The notes under the pieces: generated by a model
Told to the model about the DNA's origin: nothing
What the model saw: the letters and a program-made list of their open reading frames with translations, nothing else
Database searches by the model: none
Position numbers and translations under genes: made by a program
Source of the DNA: DATGKD01 sp035294855
Lineage (GTDB): Bacteria > Actinomycetota > Acidimicrobiia > Acidimicrobiales > UBA8190
Length of the DNA: 32,119 nucleotides
Direction: 5' to 3'
Assembly: GCA_035294855.1 (NCBI GenBank)
Contig: DATGKD010000070.1
Coordinates: 1-32,119, forward strand
Shown: positions 1 through 9,917 of the stretch, one piece after another
Layout: the number at the start of each line of letters is the position of its first letter
Numbering within the stretch: position 1 is the stretch's first letter

Positions 1-3000
1 AGCCCTTCCTCCACCTCGACCGGAAGCCGCTGCGTCGCCTTCCGCAGCTCCCCATGGAACATGGCACCGTGCTGCCGCAGCGCGTCCAGTACGTCGCGCG
101 CCGGCCCGTGGACCGGCTCCGCCGGGTACGCGTCACCGCGAGCCGCGGACAGAAGCCACGGCAGGTCGTCGCGCAGTGCGAACGTTACCGGTGTCGCTCG
201 TGACGGCGTCGCCGATCCGCGCCGTGGCGGGTCGTCGGAGTCGGCGGCCCGCAGCGACAGGCGACCCCAGACGAGCTCGCCCGACCGGCACAGGTCTTCG
301 AGCCAGCGGTGCTGGAAGCCCTCGACGCGCGCCGGCAGGATCGCCTCCTCCCACGCGCCCGCGGGGATCTCGAACCCCTGCAGCTGGTCGACGACGGCGA
401 GGACACCGGCGCGGCCCTGTCGCTGCGTCCCACCGGCGACGTGTTGCCACCGCAGCAGGAATCGCATGAACTCCTGCGCGGTGACGGGCTCGATCTCGCG
501 CCGCAGCCTGTGCTGTGTGTAGGAGTGGATGCGAGCCAGCAGACGCCGGGCGCACCACTGTTCCTCCCCGTCGCCCCCGGTTTCCTCGCCCGGGCCCGGG
601 TCGAAGCGCCCCCGCAAGGCGAATCCCTCGGCTTCGAGCCGTGCCAGGCCCACCTTGATCGCGCCCACGCGCAAACCGGTTCGTGCCGCCAGCTCGGTCG
701 CCGTCACCGGCCCGGACACGTCGAGGTGGCCGCGTACCACCTCGGCGGCCACGATCTCCTCCTCGGGCGCCGCGGGCGCCTCCCACTCCGTGCTCGCCCC
801 GCCGTTGAACCCCTCGGCGTTCATCCTCACGTCGGCAGGGAACTGGGCGCTCTGCCACAGCACCTCCACCCATGCGCGCCGCTCGACGGCGCACCAGAGC
901 CCCGCACCCTCCGGGCCGGCGTCGCTCACGGTGACGAGCGCGGCGCGCCCCGCCGATGCCAGCGCGTCGAACCACTCCTGGTACTCGGGCTGCGGTCGCC
1001 ATACCACCGCGGACAGGAGAAGGTCGTGCAGCTCCTCGGGGCCGCGCACGTCCGGAGCGGCCTCGGCGCGCACGCGCGCCACCGCGTCGGCGTCGAGGCG
1101 CCCGAGGGCCTCCGCGTGCAGTGGCAGGCCACGCCGGAGTTGCACGGCACGCGTGCGGCGCTCCTCGAGCGGCGCGTCGTCCAGGAACGTGTACGGCTTG
1201 CCGTTCAGGATCTCGTGCGACAGCACCGAGGGCTCCGAGGACTCGACGAAGTGCAGCCGCACCTCGCCCGCCTCCATCTGGCCGAGGATGTCGACCAGGC
1301 CGTCGACGTCCATCGCCTCGTGCAGGCAGTCGTGCATGGTCTGGCGCACGATGACGTGGTCGGGGATCTCGATGGGCCCGGTGGGCGCGTTCTCCTGGCA
1401 GGCGGCGAGGGCGGGGAAGATCGCCGCCATCAGGTCGTCGGACTCCATGCGCTGGATGGGCAGGGGGTTCTTCTTGCCCCCCCGGAAACGCAGCACCGCC
1501 AACGAGCGGTTGAGGTTCCAGCGCCAACGCGACGCGAACATCGGCGACGCCAGCACCGCCTGGCGGAGAACGGTTTCGGCCGTCTCCGAACGCAGCAGAC
1601 GGGGTGCGCTGTCGAGGGGGAAGCTGTGTTGCGGCCCGAGCGACAGGACGAGTGCGTCGTCGGTGGCGGCCGCCTGCAGCTCGAAGTCGAACGTGGCGCA
1701 GAAGCGCTTGCGCAGGGCGAGCCCGAAACCCCGGTTGACGCGCCCGCCGAGTGGCGCGTGCACCACCAACTGCATGCCGCCTGCCTCGTCGAAGAACCGC
1801 TCGAACACGAGGTCGCGGCGGGTCGGCAGGATGCCGAGCTCGCCGAGCCCGACGGCCAGATAGTCGACCAACTGTGCAGCGGTGTCGTCGTCGAGGCCGC
1901 AGACTTCGGCAACCCGCTTTCGCGCCGGCAGTCTGCTCGGTGGGCCTTCGCCGGATGCGCCGGAGTCGGTGAGGAGCTCGGCGACGGTGCGCCGCAGCTC
2001 GGACACCTCGTCCGAGAGCTCCTCGGTCCGGCTCGGCGCCTCGCCCACCCAGAACGGAATAGTGGGATGCGCGCCCTCGGCGTCCACGACACGCACCTCG
2101 CCCTGGGTGACGCGCCGGATCCTCCACGAGTGCGTGCCGAGCAGGAACACGTCGCCCACCATGGACTCGATGGCGAAGTCCTCGTTGACCGTGCCCACGG
2201 GCACCTCGTCGGGCTCGGCCACCACGCGGTAGTCGCCCACTTCCGCGATCGCCCCGCCGCTCGTGAGTGCCGCCAACCGTGCGCCCCGCCGCGGGCGCAG
2301 GACGCCGTTCACCTGGTCGCGGTGCACGTACGCCAGGCGCTTGCCCCGGCCCGTCGTGATGCCCTCGGACACGAGCGCCACGACGTCGTCGAAATCCTCC
2401 CGCGAGAGCGTCTCGTACGGCGCCGCCCGGCGCACCAGGTCGAACAGGTCGTCCTCGCGCCACTCCTCGCTGCCGGCGACCTCCGCCACCACCTGCTGGG
2501 CGAGGATGTCGAGCGGGGCGACCGGAGGGTGGGTGGCGTCCAGCCGGCCGCTCTTGACCGCGGCCAGCAGCGCCGCGCACTCGACGAGCTCGTCGCGTGT
2601 CATCGGGTAGAGGATCCCCTCCGGGATCCCGCCCCGTGAGTGGTTGGAGCGCCCGACGCGCTGCAGGAACGTGGCGATGCTGCGCGGGGAGCCCACCTGG
2701 GACACGAGCTCGACGGGGCCGATGTCGATGCCGAGCTCGAGCGACGCCGTCGCAACCAAGGCCCGGAGGTCTCCGGCGCGCAAGCGCGACTCCACGCGTT
2801 GACGACGGTCTTTCGAGAGGCTGCCGTGGTGCGCGGCCACTTGGTCGGGTCCGAGGCGCTCGCCGAGAAGATGCGCCAGCCGTTCCGACATCCGCCTCGT
2901 GTTCACGAACACGAGCGTCGTGCGATGGTCGACCACGTGGGCGGCGATGCGGTCGATCACCTCGTCGAACTGCTCCGTCGACGCCACCGCGGCGAGCTCG

Positions 3001-3767
3001 GTGTCGGGGAGTTCGATGCGGACCTGGAGTTGACGCGCGTGCCCGCAGTCGACGATCGCGGCGTCGCCCGTCGAACCGGCACCGGACAGGAGCCGGGCGG
3101 TCCGCTCGATCGGGCGCTGGGTCGCCGAAAGGCCCACCCGCTGGGGCCTCGGGCCTGCCTGCAGATGGTCGAGCCGCTCCAGGGTGAGCGTCAGGTGCGA
3201 ACCTCGTTTGTCGCGCGCCAGCGCGTGGATCTCGTCGACGATGACTGTGGAGACATGGTCGAGGACCGCGCGGCTGCGTGCCGCGGTCACGAGGAGGTAC
3301 AGGCTTTCGGGCGTCGTGACGACGAAGGTCGGCGGGGCCTTCACCATCGCCGTTCGAGCGCCCGGGGTGGTATCGCCGGTTCGCACCGCCACCGTCACGG
3401 GCGCGGGGGAGAGCCCCAGCGACTCGGCGACGGCGGCGATCTCGCGTAGCGGTCGTTCGAGGTTCTCGTGGATGTCGACCGCCAACGCCTTCAGGGGCGA
3501 GACGTACACCACGCGGGTGCCGGCGAGGTCCTCGCCCCGGGCGTGGGCGCGATAGGCGGCGTCGATGGCGACGAGGAAGCCGGCGAGCGTCTTGCCCGAG
3601 CCGGTGGGCGCGGCGATGAGGGTGTCGACGCCGCTCGCGATGAGCGGCCAGCCCTGGGCCTGCGGCTCGGTGGGGCCGTCGGGGAACCGGCGCGCGAACC
3701 ACGTGGCGACCGCGGGATGGAACCCGGCCAGTACGGGCCACCGGTCGAGGGTCCCCATTGCGCTCAT
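1..3767 (-). CDS. lhr: Lhr-family ATP-dependent superfamily 2 helicase (3' end cut by window edge)
   Basis: Large DNA/RNA helicase of the Lhr family, which unwinds nucleic acid with 3'-5' polarity and is linked to DNA repair. About 1255 codons are visible and the frame stays open to base 1. Lhr proteins are usually near 1500 residues, so roughly 250 C-terminal residues lie outside. Seen directly: a Q-motif-like EPQAQGWP, Walker A PTGSGKT (residues 54-60), VSPLKAL, TTPESLYLL, the DEIH box (178-181), VGLSATQ, and helicase C-terminal motifs ELGIDIG and QRVGRSNHS. Further on, ARIHSYTQHRLRREIEPV matches the Lhr C-terminal (DUF) region. Start is ATG 3767; ATG 3758 is an in-frame alternative and neither has a strong ribosome site. 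It is divergent from the PAS gene. Several long open frames overlap it in other frames but carry no protein-like sequence. Confidence 0.93.
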   Translation of the reverse strand, partial: MSAMGTLDRWPVLAGFHPAVATWFARRFPDGPTEPQAQGWPLIASGVDTLIAAPTGSGKTLAGFLVAIDAAYRAHARGEDLAGTRVVYVSPLKALAVDIHENLERPLREIAAVAESLGLSPAPVTVAVRTGDTTPGARTAMVKAPPTFVVTTPESLYLLVTAARSRAVLDHVSTVIVDEIHALARDKRGSHLTLTLERLDHLQAGPRPQRVGLSATQRPIERTARLLSGAGSTGDAAIVDCGHARQLQVRIELPDTELAAVASTEQFDEVIDRIAAHVVDHRTTLVFVNTRRMSERLAHLLGERLGPDQVAAHHGSLSKDRRQRVESRLRAGDLRALVATASLELGIDIGPVELVSQVGSPRSIATFLQRVGRSNHSRGGIPEGILYPMTRDELVECAALLAAVKSGRLDATHPPVAPLDILAQQVVAEVAGSEEWREDDLFDLVRRAAPYETLSREDFDDVVALVSEGITTGRGKRLAYVHRDQVNGVLRPRRGARLAALTSGGAIAEVGDYRVVAEPDEVPVGTVNEDFAIESMVGDVFLLGTHSWRIRRVTQGEVRVVDAEGAHPTIPFWVGEAPSRTEELSDEVSELRRTVAELLTDSGASGEGPPSRLPARKRVAEVCGLDDDTAAQLVDYLAVGLGELGILPTRRDLVFERFFDEAGGMQLVVHAPLGGRVNRGFGLALRKRFCATFDFELQAAATDDALVLSLGPQHSFPLDSAPRLLRSETAETVLRQAVLASPMFASRWRWNLNRSLAVLRFRGGKKNPLPIQRMESDDLMAAIFPALAACQENAPTGPIEIPDHVIVRQTMHDCLHEAMDVDGLVDILGQMEAGEVRLHFVESSEPSVLSHEILNGKPYTFLDDAPLEERRTRAVQLRRGLPLHAEALGRLDADAVARVRAEAAPDVRGPEELHDLLLSAVVWRPQPEYQEWFDALASAGRAALVTVSDAGPEGAGLWCAVERRAWVEVLWQSAQFPADVRMNAEGFNGGASTEWEAPAAPEEEIVAAEVVRGHLDVSGPVTATELAARTGLRVGAIKVGLARLEAEGFALRGRFDPGPGEETGGDGEEQWCARRLLARIHSYTQHRLRREIEPVTAQEFMRFLLRWQHVAGGTQRQGRAGVLAVVDQLQGFEIPAGAWEEAILPARVEGFQHRWLEDLCRSGELVWGRLSLRAADSDDPPRRGSATPSRATPVTFALRDDLPWLLSAARGDAYPAEPVHGPARDVLDALRQHGAMFHGELRKATQRLPVEVEEG

Positions 3768-3775
3768 CTCATCAC

Positions 3776-3820
3776 GGGGCTGTGTTGTCGGGGGCTGTGT
3801 TGTCGAGGGTTGCGTCATCG
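3776..3820. repeat. 15-bp tandem repeat, three copies, between lhr and the PAS gene
   Basis: Units 3776-3790 and 3791-3805 are identical (GGGGCTGTGTTGTCG). Unit 3806-3820 (AGGGTTGCGTCATCG) is a degenerate third copy. The array sits 9 bases upstream of the lhr start codon, in the divergent intergenic gap, so it lies in the lhr leader or promoter. Confidence 0.85.
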
Positions 3821-3903
3821 AGACTGGGCGGAGCGTACCGGCCGGCCATGCCCCGCCCACCTCGCAGGTGGCCCGCCGTGACACGGGCGGGTACCGTCGG
3901 AAA

Positions 3904-4311
3904 GTGGCCGAAGAGGAGCTTCCCTCCCTCGAGATCCCCCAGGAGGTGCTGGACGCCGTGCCGGAGTACGAGGCCGGCACCGACGCGGTCGTCATCGTGG
4001 ACTTCCAGGGTGTCGTCCTCGGGTTGAACAAGGCCGCTGAGGAGCTCTTCAAGATGGAGAGTGACGACATCGCCGGGGAGTTCGTCGAGATGTTGGTGCC
4101 CTCCAGCAAACGATGGGGACACCAGGCCTACCGGCGCGGCTACCTCGCCGAGCCACGGGACCGTGAGATGGATCCTGGCTTGTACCCCGAGGCCGAGACC
4201 GCCGATGGGGAGATCGTGCCGATCAACGGCCGCTTGCAACCTGTTCGCGTGGACGGCCGACTCTTCGTGGCCGCCCACCTCACCCGGGACGACAGCCCAC
4301 GACCTGGCTGA
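3904..4311 (+). CDS. single-domain PAS sensor protein
   Basis: A 135-residue protein made almost entirely of one PAS fold. Residues about 24-128 show the PAS pattern: GTDAVVIVDFQGVVLGLNKA, then AAEELF, EMLVPSSKRWGH, and the RRGYLAEPRDREM stretch typical of PAS domains of the S-box type in actinobacterial sensors. It ends in the last beta strands (GRLFVAAHLTRD). No kinase, GGDEF or HTH output domain is attached, so it is either a small ligand-binding module or acts in trans on a partner. I placed the start at GTG 3904, since the upstream in-frame sequence is not PAS-like; GTG 3868 is possible. The RDD gene follows 37 bases downstream on the same strand, so the two may be co-transcribed. What it senses cannot be read from sequence; no heme or flavin ligand residue is evident. 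Confidence 0.8.
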   Translation: MAEEELPSLEIPQEVLDAVPEYEAGTDAVVIVDFQGVVLGLNKAAEELFKMESDDIAGEFVEMLVPSSKRWGHQAYRRGYLAEPRDREMDPGLYPEAETADGEIVPINGRLQPVRVDGRLFVAAHLTRDDSPRPG

Positions 4312-4348
4312 AGATGCCCGCGCCGCCGACGCCTTTTCGGAGCGTGCG

Positions 4349-5239
4349 ATGAGCGAAGACGAGCAGCACCCGTCCCCACCTCCGCCCCCTCCTCAACCGT
4401 CAGGCGACGACGCCCCGCCGTCGTATGGGCCCCCTCCCGGCTGGAGCCCACCCGCCGGATGGACTCCACCTCCCGCCCACGACGAGCCGCCTGGCCGTGG
4501 CCCGTCGCCGGAGGACCCGCCTCCGCCCCCTCCCGCCTACGGGCAACCTCCCAGCTACGGCCCGCCGCAGTACCCGCCTCCGCCCCCGCCCGCCTACGGG
4601 CAACCTCCGGGCTACGGCCCGCCGCCGGGGGACCCGCCTCCGCCCCCTCCACCGCCTTCTACCTACGGTTCGTCTCCGGGTTACGGCCCCTCGGGACCAC
4701 CACCCGGGTATCCGCCACCCGGGTATCCGCCACCTGGATACCCGCCACCGTCGCCCCAGCAGTGGGGGTACCGGGTGGGCCCGACCGATCGGTTCGGCCG
4801 ACCGTTCGCAGACTGGTGGCAGCGGGTCGTCGCCATCCTGGTCGACGGGCTCATCGTTGCGATCCCCGTCTACTTCTTGGCGGCGGTGGTCGCGGGGGCG
4901 CTCGGGTCGGCATCGCCGGGCGGCAGCTGGACCAACAGCACGGCTGCGGGGACGATCGCCAACGTCATCGTGCTGGCCGGGGCGCTGCTCTATTTCGGCA
5001 TCCTCGACGGGCGCGGCCAGACCGTGGGCAAGCGCGCCCTCGGCATCGCCGTGCGAAGCGAGCAGACTGGCTACCCGATCGGGATCGGCCGCGCCATGGC
5101 GCGGCGGGCGCTCTATGTCCTTTTGTGGGCGGTGTTCTTTCTCCCCGGTCTGCTCAACGCGCTGTCGCCGTTGTGGGACACCAAACGCCAGGCGTGGCAC
5201 GACCACGCCGTGGGATCGGTCGTCGTGAAGGTCCGCTAG
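4349..5239 (+). CDS. RDD family membrane protein with long proline-rich N-terminus
   Basis: 296 residues. The first ~145 are low-complexity Pro/Gly/Tyr repeats of the type PPPAYGQPPGYGP, ending in three in-frame copies of PPGYP encoded by a 15-bp tandem repeat around 4699-4745. The RDD domain begins near residue 152 (PFADWWQRVVAILVDGLI) and carries about three transmembrane helices (roughly 161-185, 200-220, 250-270), plus the typical GQTVGKRALGI loop and the WHDHAVGSVVV end. RDD proteins are small multi-pass membrane proteins of mostly unknown role; some act in ion or proton exchange. Proline-rich tails of this kind are common in actinobacterial membrane proteins and may bind partners. ATG 4349 has CGGAG about 8 bases upstream. 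It converges on the GNAT gene with a 36-base gap. Confidence 0.88.
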   Translation: MSEDEQHPSPPPPPPQPSGDDAPPSYGPPPGWSPPAGWTPPPAHDEPPGRGPSPEDPPPPPPAYGQPPSYGPPQYPPPPPPAYGQPPGYGPPPGDPPPPPPPPSTYGSSPGYGPSGPPPGYPPPGYPPPGYPPPSPQQWGYRVGPTDRFGRPFADWWQRVVAILVDGLIVAIPVYFLAAVVAGALGSASPGGSWTNSTAAGTIANVIVLAGALLYFGILDGRGQTVGKRALGIAVRSEQTGYPIGIGRAMARRALYVLLWAVFFLPGLLNALSPLWDTKRQAWHDHAVGSVVVKVR

Positions 5240-5275
5240 ACCGGCTTCTTCCGTCGCCGCCCCGCACGGCCGACG

Positions 5276-5848
5276 TCAGCGTCGTCGTACGTAGAGGAAC
5301 CCGGGTCCTTCGTCGCTCGGGTCCCCGGAGTCGATGGTCCCCGCGAACACGCGCCGGTAGCCGGCGTTTTCGAGCGCCCGCCACGACGCCGCGTTCTGTT
5401 GTTGCACGGCCACGACCACCTGGTCGACTTCCGGATGGCGCTCGAACGTCAGCACCGTGAATGCGTCGATCATCCGGCTGCCGAGCCCGCGTCCGGTCAT
5501 GTCCTCGACCCCGATGAGGTAGTCGATCCCCGCCGCGTGTTGCAGGGACAGACCTTCTGTTCGCTCCGCCGCTGGGACGCCCGGATTCCCCAGGGCGGCC
5601 TCGACGGATGCGGCCCACTCCCGCTCGTGTGCCAGCCGATAGCGCTGGATCATGCCGACAGGAACACCGTCTGCTTCCACCACGAAGAGCTCGGTCGGGT
5701 CCGCGCCGTCGATGCAGGGCCCGTAGCGCGCCTCGACGGCATCCGGGTCAGCGTCCTCGCGCCACCAGGCGGCCACGTGGGGGGCTGCCAGCCAACGAAC
5801 CAGCAACGCGAAGTCGGCGCGCTCGAGCGGACGGAAGCTGAGCTTCAC
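5276..5848 (-). CDS. GNAT acetyltransferase, AAC(6')-like
   Basis: 190-residue GNAT-fold acetyltransferase, which transfers acetyl from acetyl-CoA to an amine. The layout FRPLERADFALLVRWLAAPHV, followed by WW, MIQRYR, GIDYLIG, GRGLGSRMI and NAASWRALENAGYRRVF, is that of the aminoglycoside 6'-N-acetyltransferase / siderophore-type GNAT subgroup. The acetyl-CoA loop is G-R-G-L-G-S. Family members acylate aminoglycosides, lysine side chains or unknown amines, so resistance should not be assumed. Start chosen as GTG 5848, directly after AAAGGTGAG and matching the usual family N-terminus; ATG 5884 would add 12 residues. It is the last gene of a three-gene minus-strand group (7103 to 5276). Confidence 0.85.
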   Translation of the reverse strand: MKLSFRPLERADFALLVRWLAAPHVAAWWREDADPDAVEARYGPCIDGADPTELFVVEADGVPVGMIQRYRLAHEREWAASVEAALGNPGVPAAERTEGLSLQHAAGIDYLIGVEDMTGRGLGSRMIDAFTVLTFERHPEVDQVVVAVQQQNAASWRALENAGYRRVFAGTIDSGDPSDEGPGFLYVRRR

Positions 5849-5906
5849 CTCACCTTTGCGCTGTTGGGCACGATCGCACGACATGAGACCGCGGCGCCGC
5901 CTCGTC

Positions 5907-6581
5907 TCACCGGGGATCGGGCATGTCGACGTTCCAGTGGCGCCCGCTCTGGCAGTACCAGCCGTCGTCGGTGGTCGGCAGCACGAGGTACCTGCTGATC
6001 GTCCGCTGGCCACCGATCTGGTCGCCGTACAGCAGCTCGAGTGCGAAGCCGCGGCGCTCTTTGATGACGGCCAGGAACTCGGCGTGCAGAGGGTCCTCTT
6101 CGTCGCGGACGGCACTCTCGAAGAAGCCGTTGTCTCCCGCTTGAACGTAGAGGTCGATGGTGAGCGTGCGGAAGTCTTCGATCGCGGCGCGGTCGCTTTG
6201 CGTGAAGGTCTCCTCGCCAGGCCGCGGGTACCAGCCGTGCAGCAGCGCGATGCCGGAGCCCAGGTTGCGCAGCGACATGGCGATGTAGATGACGCCACCC
6301 TCCTCCTCCACCACCGCCCGGCCGCCCGGGATCTTCGCGGTGTGGCCGCCCCGCCACAGCGCCTTCTGTACGGGGGCGTCGGCGAGCGACGGCACGAGCA
6401 CCGGGCGCATGCCCGTGAGCAGCGCCTGCTCGGCGATGCGCGCCGAACGATTGGACGAACGGACGGCGGAGAACGTCGCCACCGCCAGCACGAGCGTGCC
6501 GCCCGCGGTGGCCAGCGCCGACACCGTCTGCCAGTTGACCTTGGCGACCAGGGCGCCGGTGGCGAGCGGGTCGGCGACCAC
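5907..6581 (-). CDS. conserved membrane-anchored protein of unknown function
   Basis: 224 residues, family not recognised. One hydrophobic segment near the N-terminus (about residues 18-38, VSALATAGGTLVLAVATFSAV) should anchor it in the membrane. The rest is a soluble domain with the features GGVIYIAMSLRNLGSGIALL, GWYPRP and ISRYLVLPTTDDGWY, probably beta-rich. Similar one-helix proteins occur as orphans in many actinobacteria. GTG 6581 lies 9 bases after the stop of the upstream GNAT gene, with AGGG in the gap, so the two are very likely one transcript; the AAC(6')-like gene follows after 58 bases. No catalytic motif is visible. Confidence 0.72.
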   Translation of the reverse strand: MVADPLATGALVAKVNWQTVSALATAGGTLVLAVATFSAVRSSNRSARIAEQALLTGMRPVLVPSLADAPVQKALWRGGHTAKIPGGRAVVEEEGGVIYIAMSLRNLGSGIALLHGWYPRPGEETFTQSDRAAIEDFRTLTIDLYVQAGDNGFFESAVRDEEDPLHAEFLAVIKERRGFALELLYGDQIGGQRTISRYLVLPTTDDGWYCQSGRHWNVDMPDPR

Positions 6582-6590
6582 GGGCCGACC

Positions 6591-7103
6591 CTACGTCACG
6601 ACCCCGATCGCGCACTCCATGGCGATCTCCATCCGTCCGGCGCACTCGGCACTGCCGGTGACGCGGAAGCCGTACCGTTCGTACAACCGGCGAGCGCGGG
6701 CGTTCTTCTCGACGACGTGCAGCCGAACCGTCGTGGCCCCGTGATGCCGGGCCCACCCCACGACGGCGTCGACGAGCGCCCCCGCCGCTCCCGTGCCCCG
6801 GGCAGCGGGCTCCACCCACATGGCCATGAGCCACACCACCCCGGGCCGGTCGGGGTCCGGCTCGTCGTCGTCGGGCACGGCGGCAACCAGCCCGACCGGG
6901 TCGGGACCGTCGCCTCCGACGACGCCTCGGTCCTCGAACACAAAGGTGGCGCCGGTCTCGATCCACCGTTGCCAGTCCTCGACCGTGCGAAGTGCCTCGC
7001 GCTCCCAGGTGGACGAGAACTGCTCGGGGGAGTCCGCGAGGGCCCGCAGTCGGATGCTCCGCAGGGTCTCCACATCCTCGGGTCCCAGGGTGCGCACCCC
7101 CAC
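6591..7103 (-). CDS. GNAT family N-acetyltransferase
   Basis: About 170 residues with a full GNAT core: LRSIRLRALADSPEQFSSTWERE at the N-terminus, VWLMAMWVEPAARGTGAAGALVDAVVGWA carrying the acetyl-CoA loop (R-G-T-G-A-A), and LHVVEKNARARRLYERYGFRVTG as motif B. This matches the common actinobacterial ribosomal-protein/amine-type acetyltransferases; the substrate is unknown. GTG 7103 was chosen because a TAACGT -10 box lies 8 bases upstream, as in leaderless transcripts. GTG 7097 and TTG 7145 are alternatives. It is the first gene of the minus-strand group and is divergent from lon. Confidence 0.85.
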   Translation of the reverse strand: MGVRTLGPEDVETLRSIRLRALADSPEQFSSTWEREALRTVEDWQRWIETGATFVFEDRGVVGGDGPDPVGLVAAVPDDDEPDPDRPGVVWLMAMWVEPAARGTGAAGALVDAVVGWARHHGATTVRLHVVEKNARARRLYERYGFRVTGSAECAGRMEIAMECAIGVVT

Positions 7104-7111
7104 GAGCGGGG

Positions 7112-7117
7112 ACGTTA
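7112..7117 (-). promoter_or_regulatory. candidate leaderless -10 box for the GNAT gene
   Basis: TAACGT (TANNNT type) read on the minus strand, 8 bases before GTG 7103. No convincing -35 is seen, which is common in high-GC actinobacteria. Confidence 0.4.
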
Positions 7118-7195
7118 GACCGTCGGCCGTCGTCCCCCGCCGCAAAGGCGCAGGTCACTGGCATCGTCCCCGGGGAATCCCGTTACCCTCCAATT

Positions 7196-7214
7196 GGTTG
7201 TATTTGCAACAACC
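7196..7214. promoter_or_regulatory. inverted repeat in the lon upstream region, possible operator
   Basis: Perfect 6-bp arms GGTTGT (7196-7201) and ACAACC (7209-7214) around a 7-base centre. It lies 36 bases before the lon start in the only AT-rich patch of the divergent gap. A possible lon -10 box TACCCT sits at 7184-7189, which would place the repeat at the transcription start. It does not match the HspR HAIR or the CIRCE consensus, so the binder is unknown. Confidence 0.45.
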
Positions 7215-7250
7215 TGGCGGGGGAGAGTCTCCGCCGGCGGAAGGATGAAG

Positions 7251-9629
<2,379 letters not shown>

Positions 9630-9665
9630 GAACACCGCGCCCCGGGAGGACGCATCAGCGACGAA

Positions 9666-9698
9666 CCGTGTGGGGGCTTCGCGGAGCCCCCGACACGG
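9666..9698 (+). terminator. strong hairpin downstream of lon, likely terminator
   Basis: Left arm 9666-9678 (CCGTGTGGGGGCT) pairs with 9685-9698 through a 6-base loop. This gives 13 base pairs with a single bulged G at 9692. It lies 37 bases after the lon stop and has no U-tract, as usual for actinobacterial terminators. Its last base is shared with the 11-bp repeat array that follows. Confidence 0.65.
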
Positions 9699-9741
9699 TT
9701 CACCTGAGATTCTCCTGAGCGTCGCGTGGGGTTCACCTGAG
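9698..9741. repeat. array of four phased 11-bp units, PHO-box-like
   Basis: Units: GTTCACCTGAG (9698-9708), ATTCTCCTGAG (9709-9719), CGTCGCGTGGG (9720-9730), GTTCACCTGAG (9731-9741). First and last are identical, the second differs at two positions and the third is divergent. GTTCACC plus four bases repeated every 11 bp is the known pattern of the Streptomyces PhoP (PHO) box. It lies between the 3' ends of lon and the dehydrogenase gene, where no promoter is expected. Confidence 0.6.
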
Positions 9742-9917
9742 TGTCTTCGCTACCTCGCTGTTCACGGCCCGTTTGCCGTTCGCTCCCACAGATGGGTGAT
9801 GGCGCGCGGCGACATAGGTGATTTCCCGCGCGTCGGGAAGGCGCTGTCCACAGAGTGTGGATCGTGCTGCGGAAAACCAGAGAACTGACGGGGACGTGCT
9901 GAGTGCTGACGGCGCCG
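9742..9917. other. gene-free part of the lon/dehydrogenase convergent gap
   Basis: I see no credible coding frame on either strand here. It contains a further GTTCACG at 9760-9766, a small hairpin TCCACA-GAG-TGTGGA at 9847-9861, and at its right end a perfect 18-bp palindrome GCTGACGGCGCCGTCAGC (9905-9922). The palindrome covers the stop codon of the dehydrogenase and could help terminate that transcript. Confidence 0.6.

Noticed and set aside
309..2639. 776-codon plus-strand open frame
   Set aside because: Antisense frame of lhr caused by high GC; low-complexity composition and no family resemblance.
133..3741. Very long minus-strand open frame (about 1200 codons)
   Set aside because: It is a shifted frame of the real lhr gene; its product is Arg/Pro-rich with no domain, while the neighbouring frame shows all helicase motifs.
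5276..5848. Aminoglycoside resistance gene
   Set aside because: The AAC(6')-like fold is shared by many non-resistance acetyltransferases and the context is an ordinary chromosomal operon.
9847..9861. TCCACA-GAG-TGTGGA as paired DnaA boxes or an origin
   Set aside because: Only near matches to TTGTCCACA, a single pair, and no dnaA, dnaN or gyrase gene nearby.
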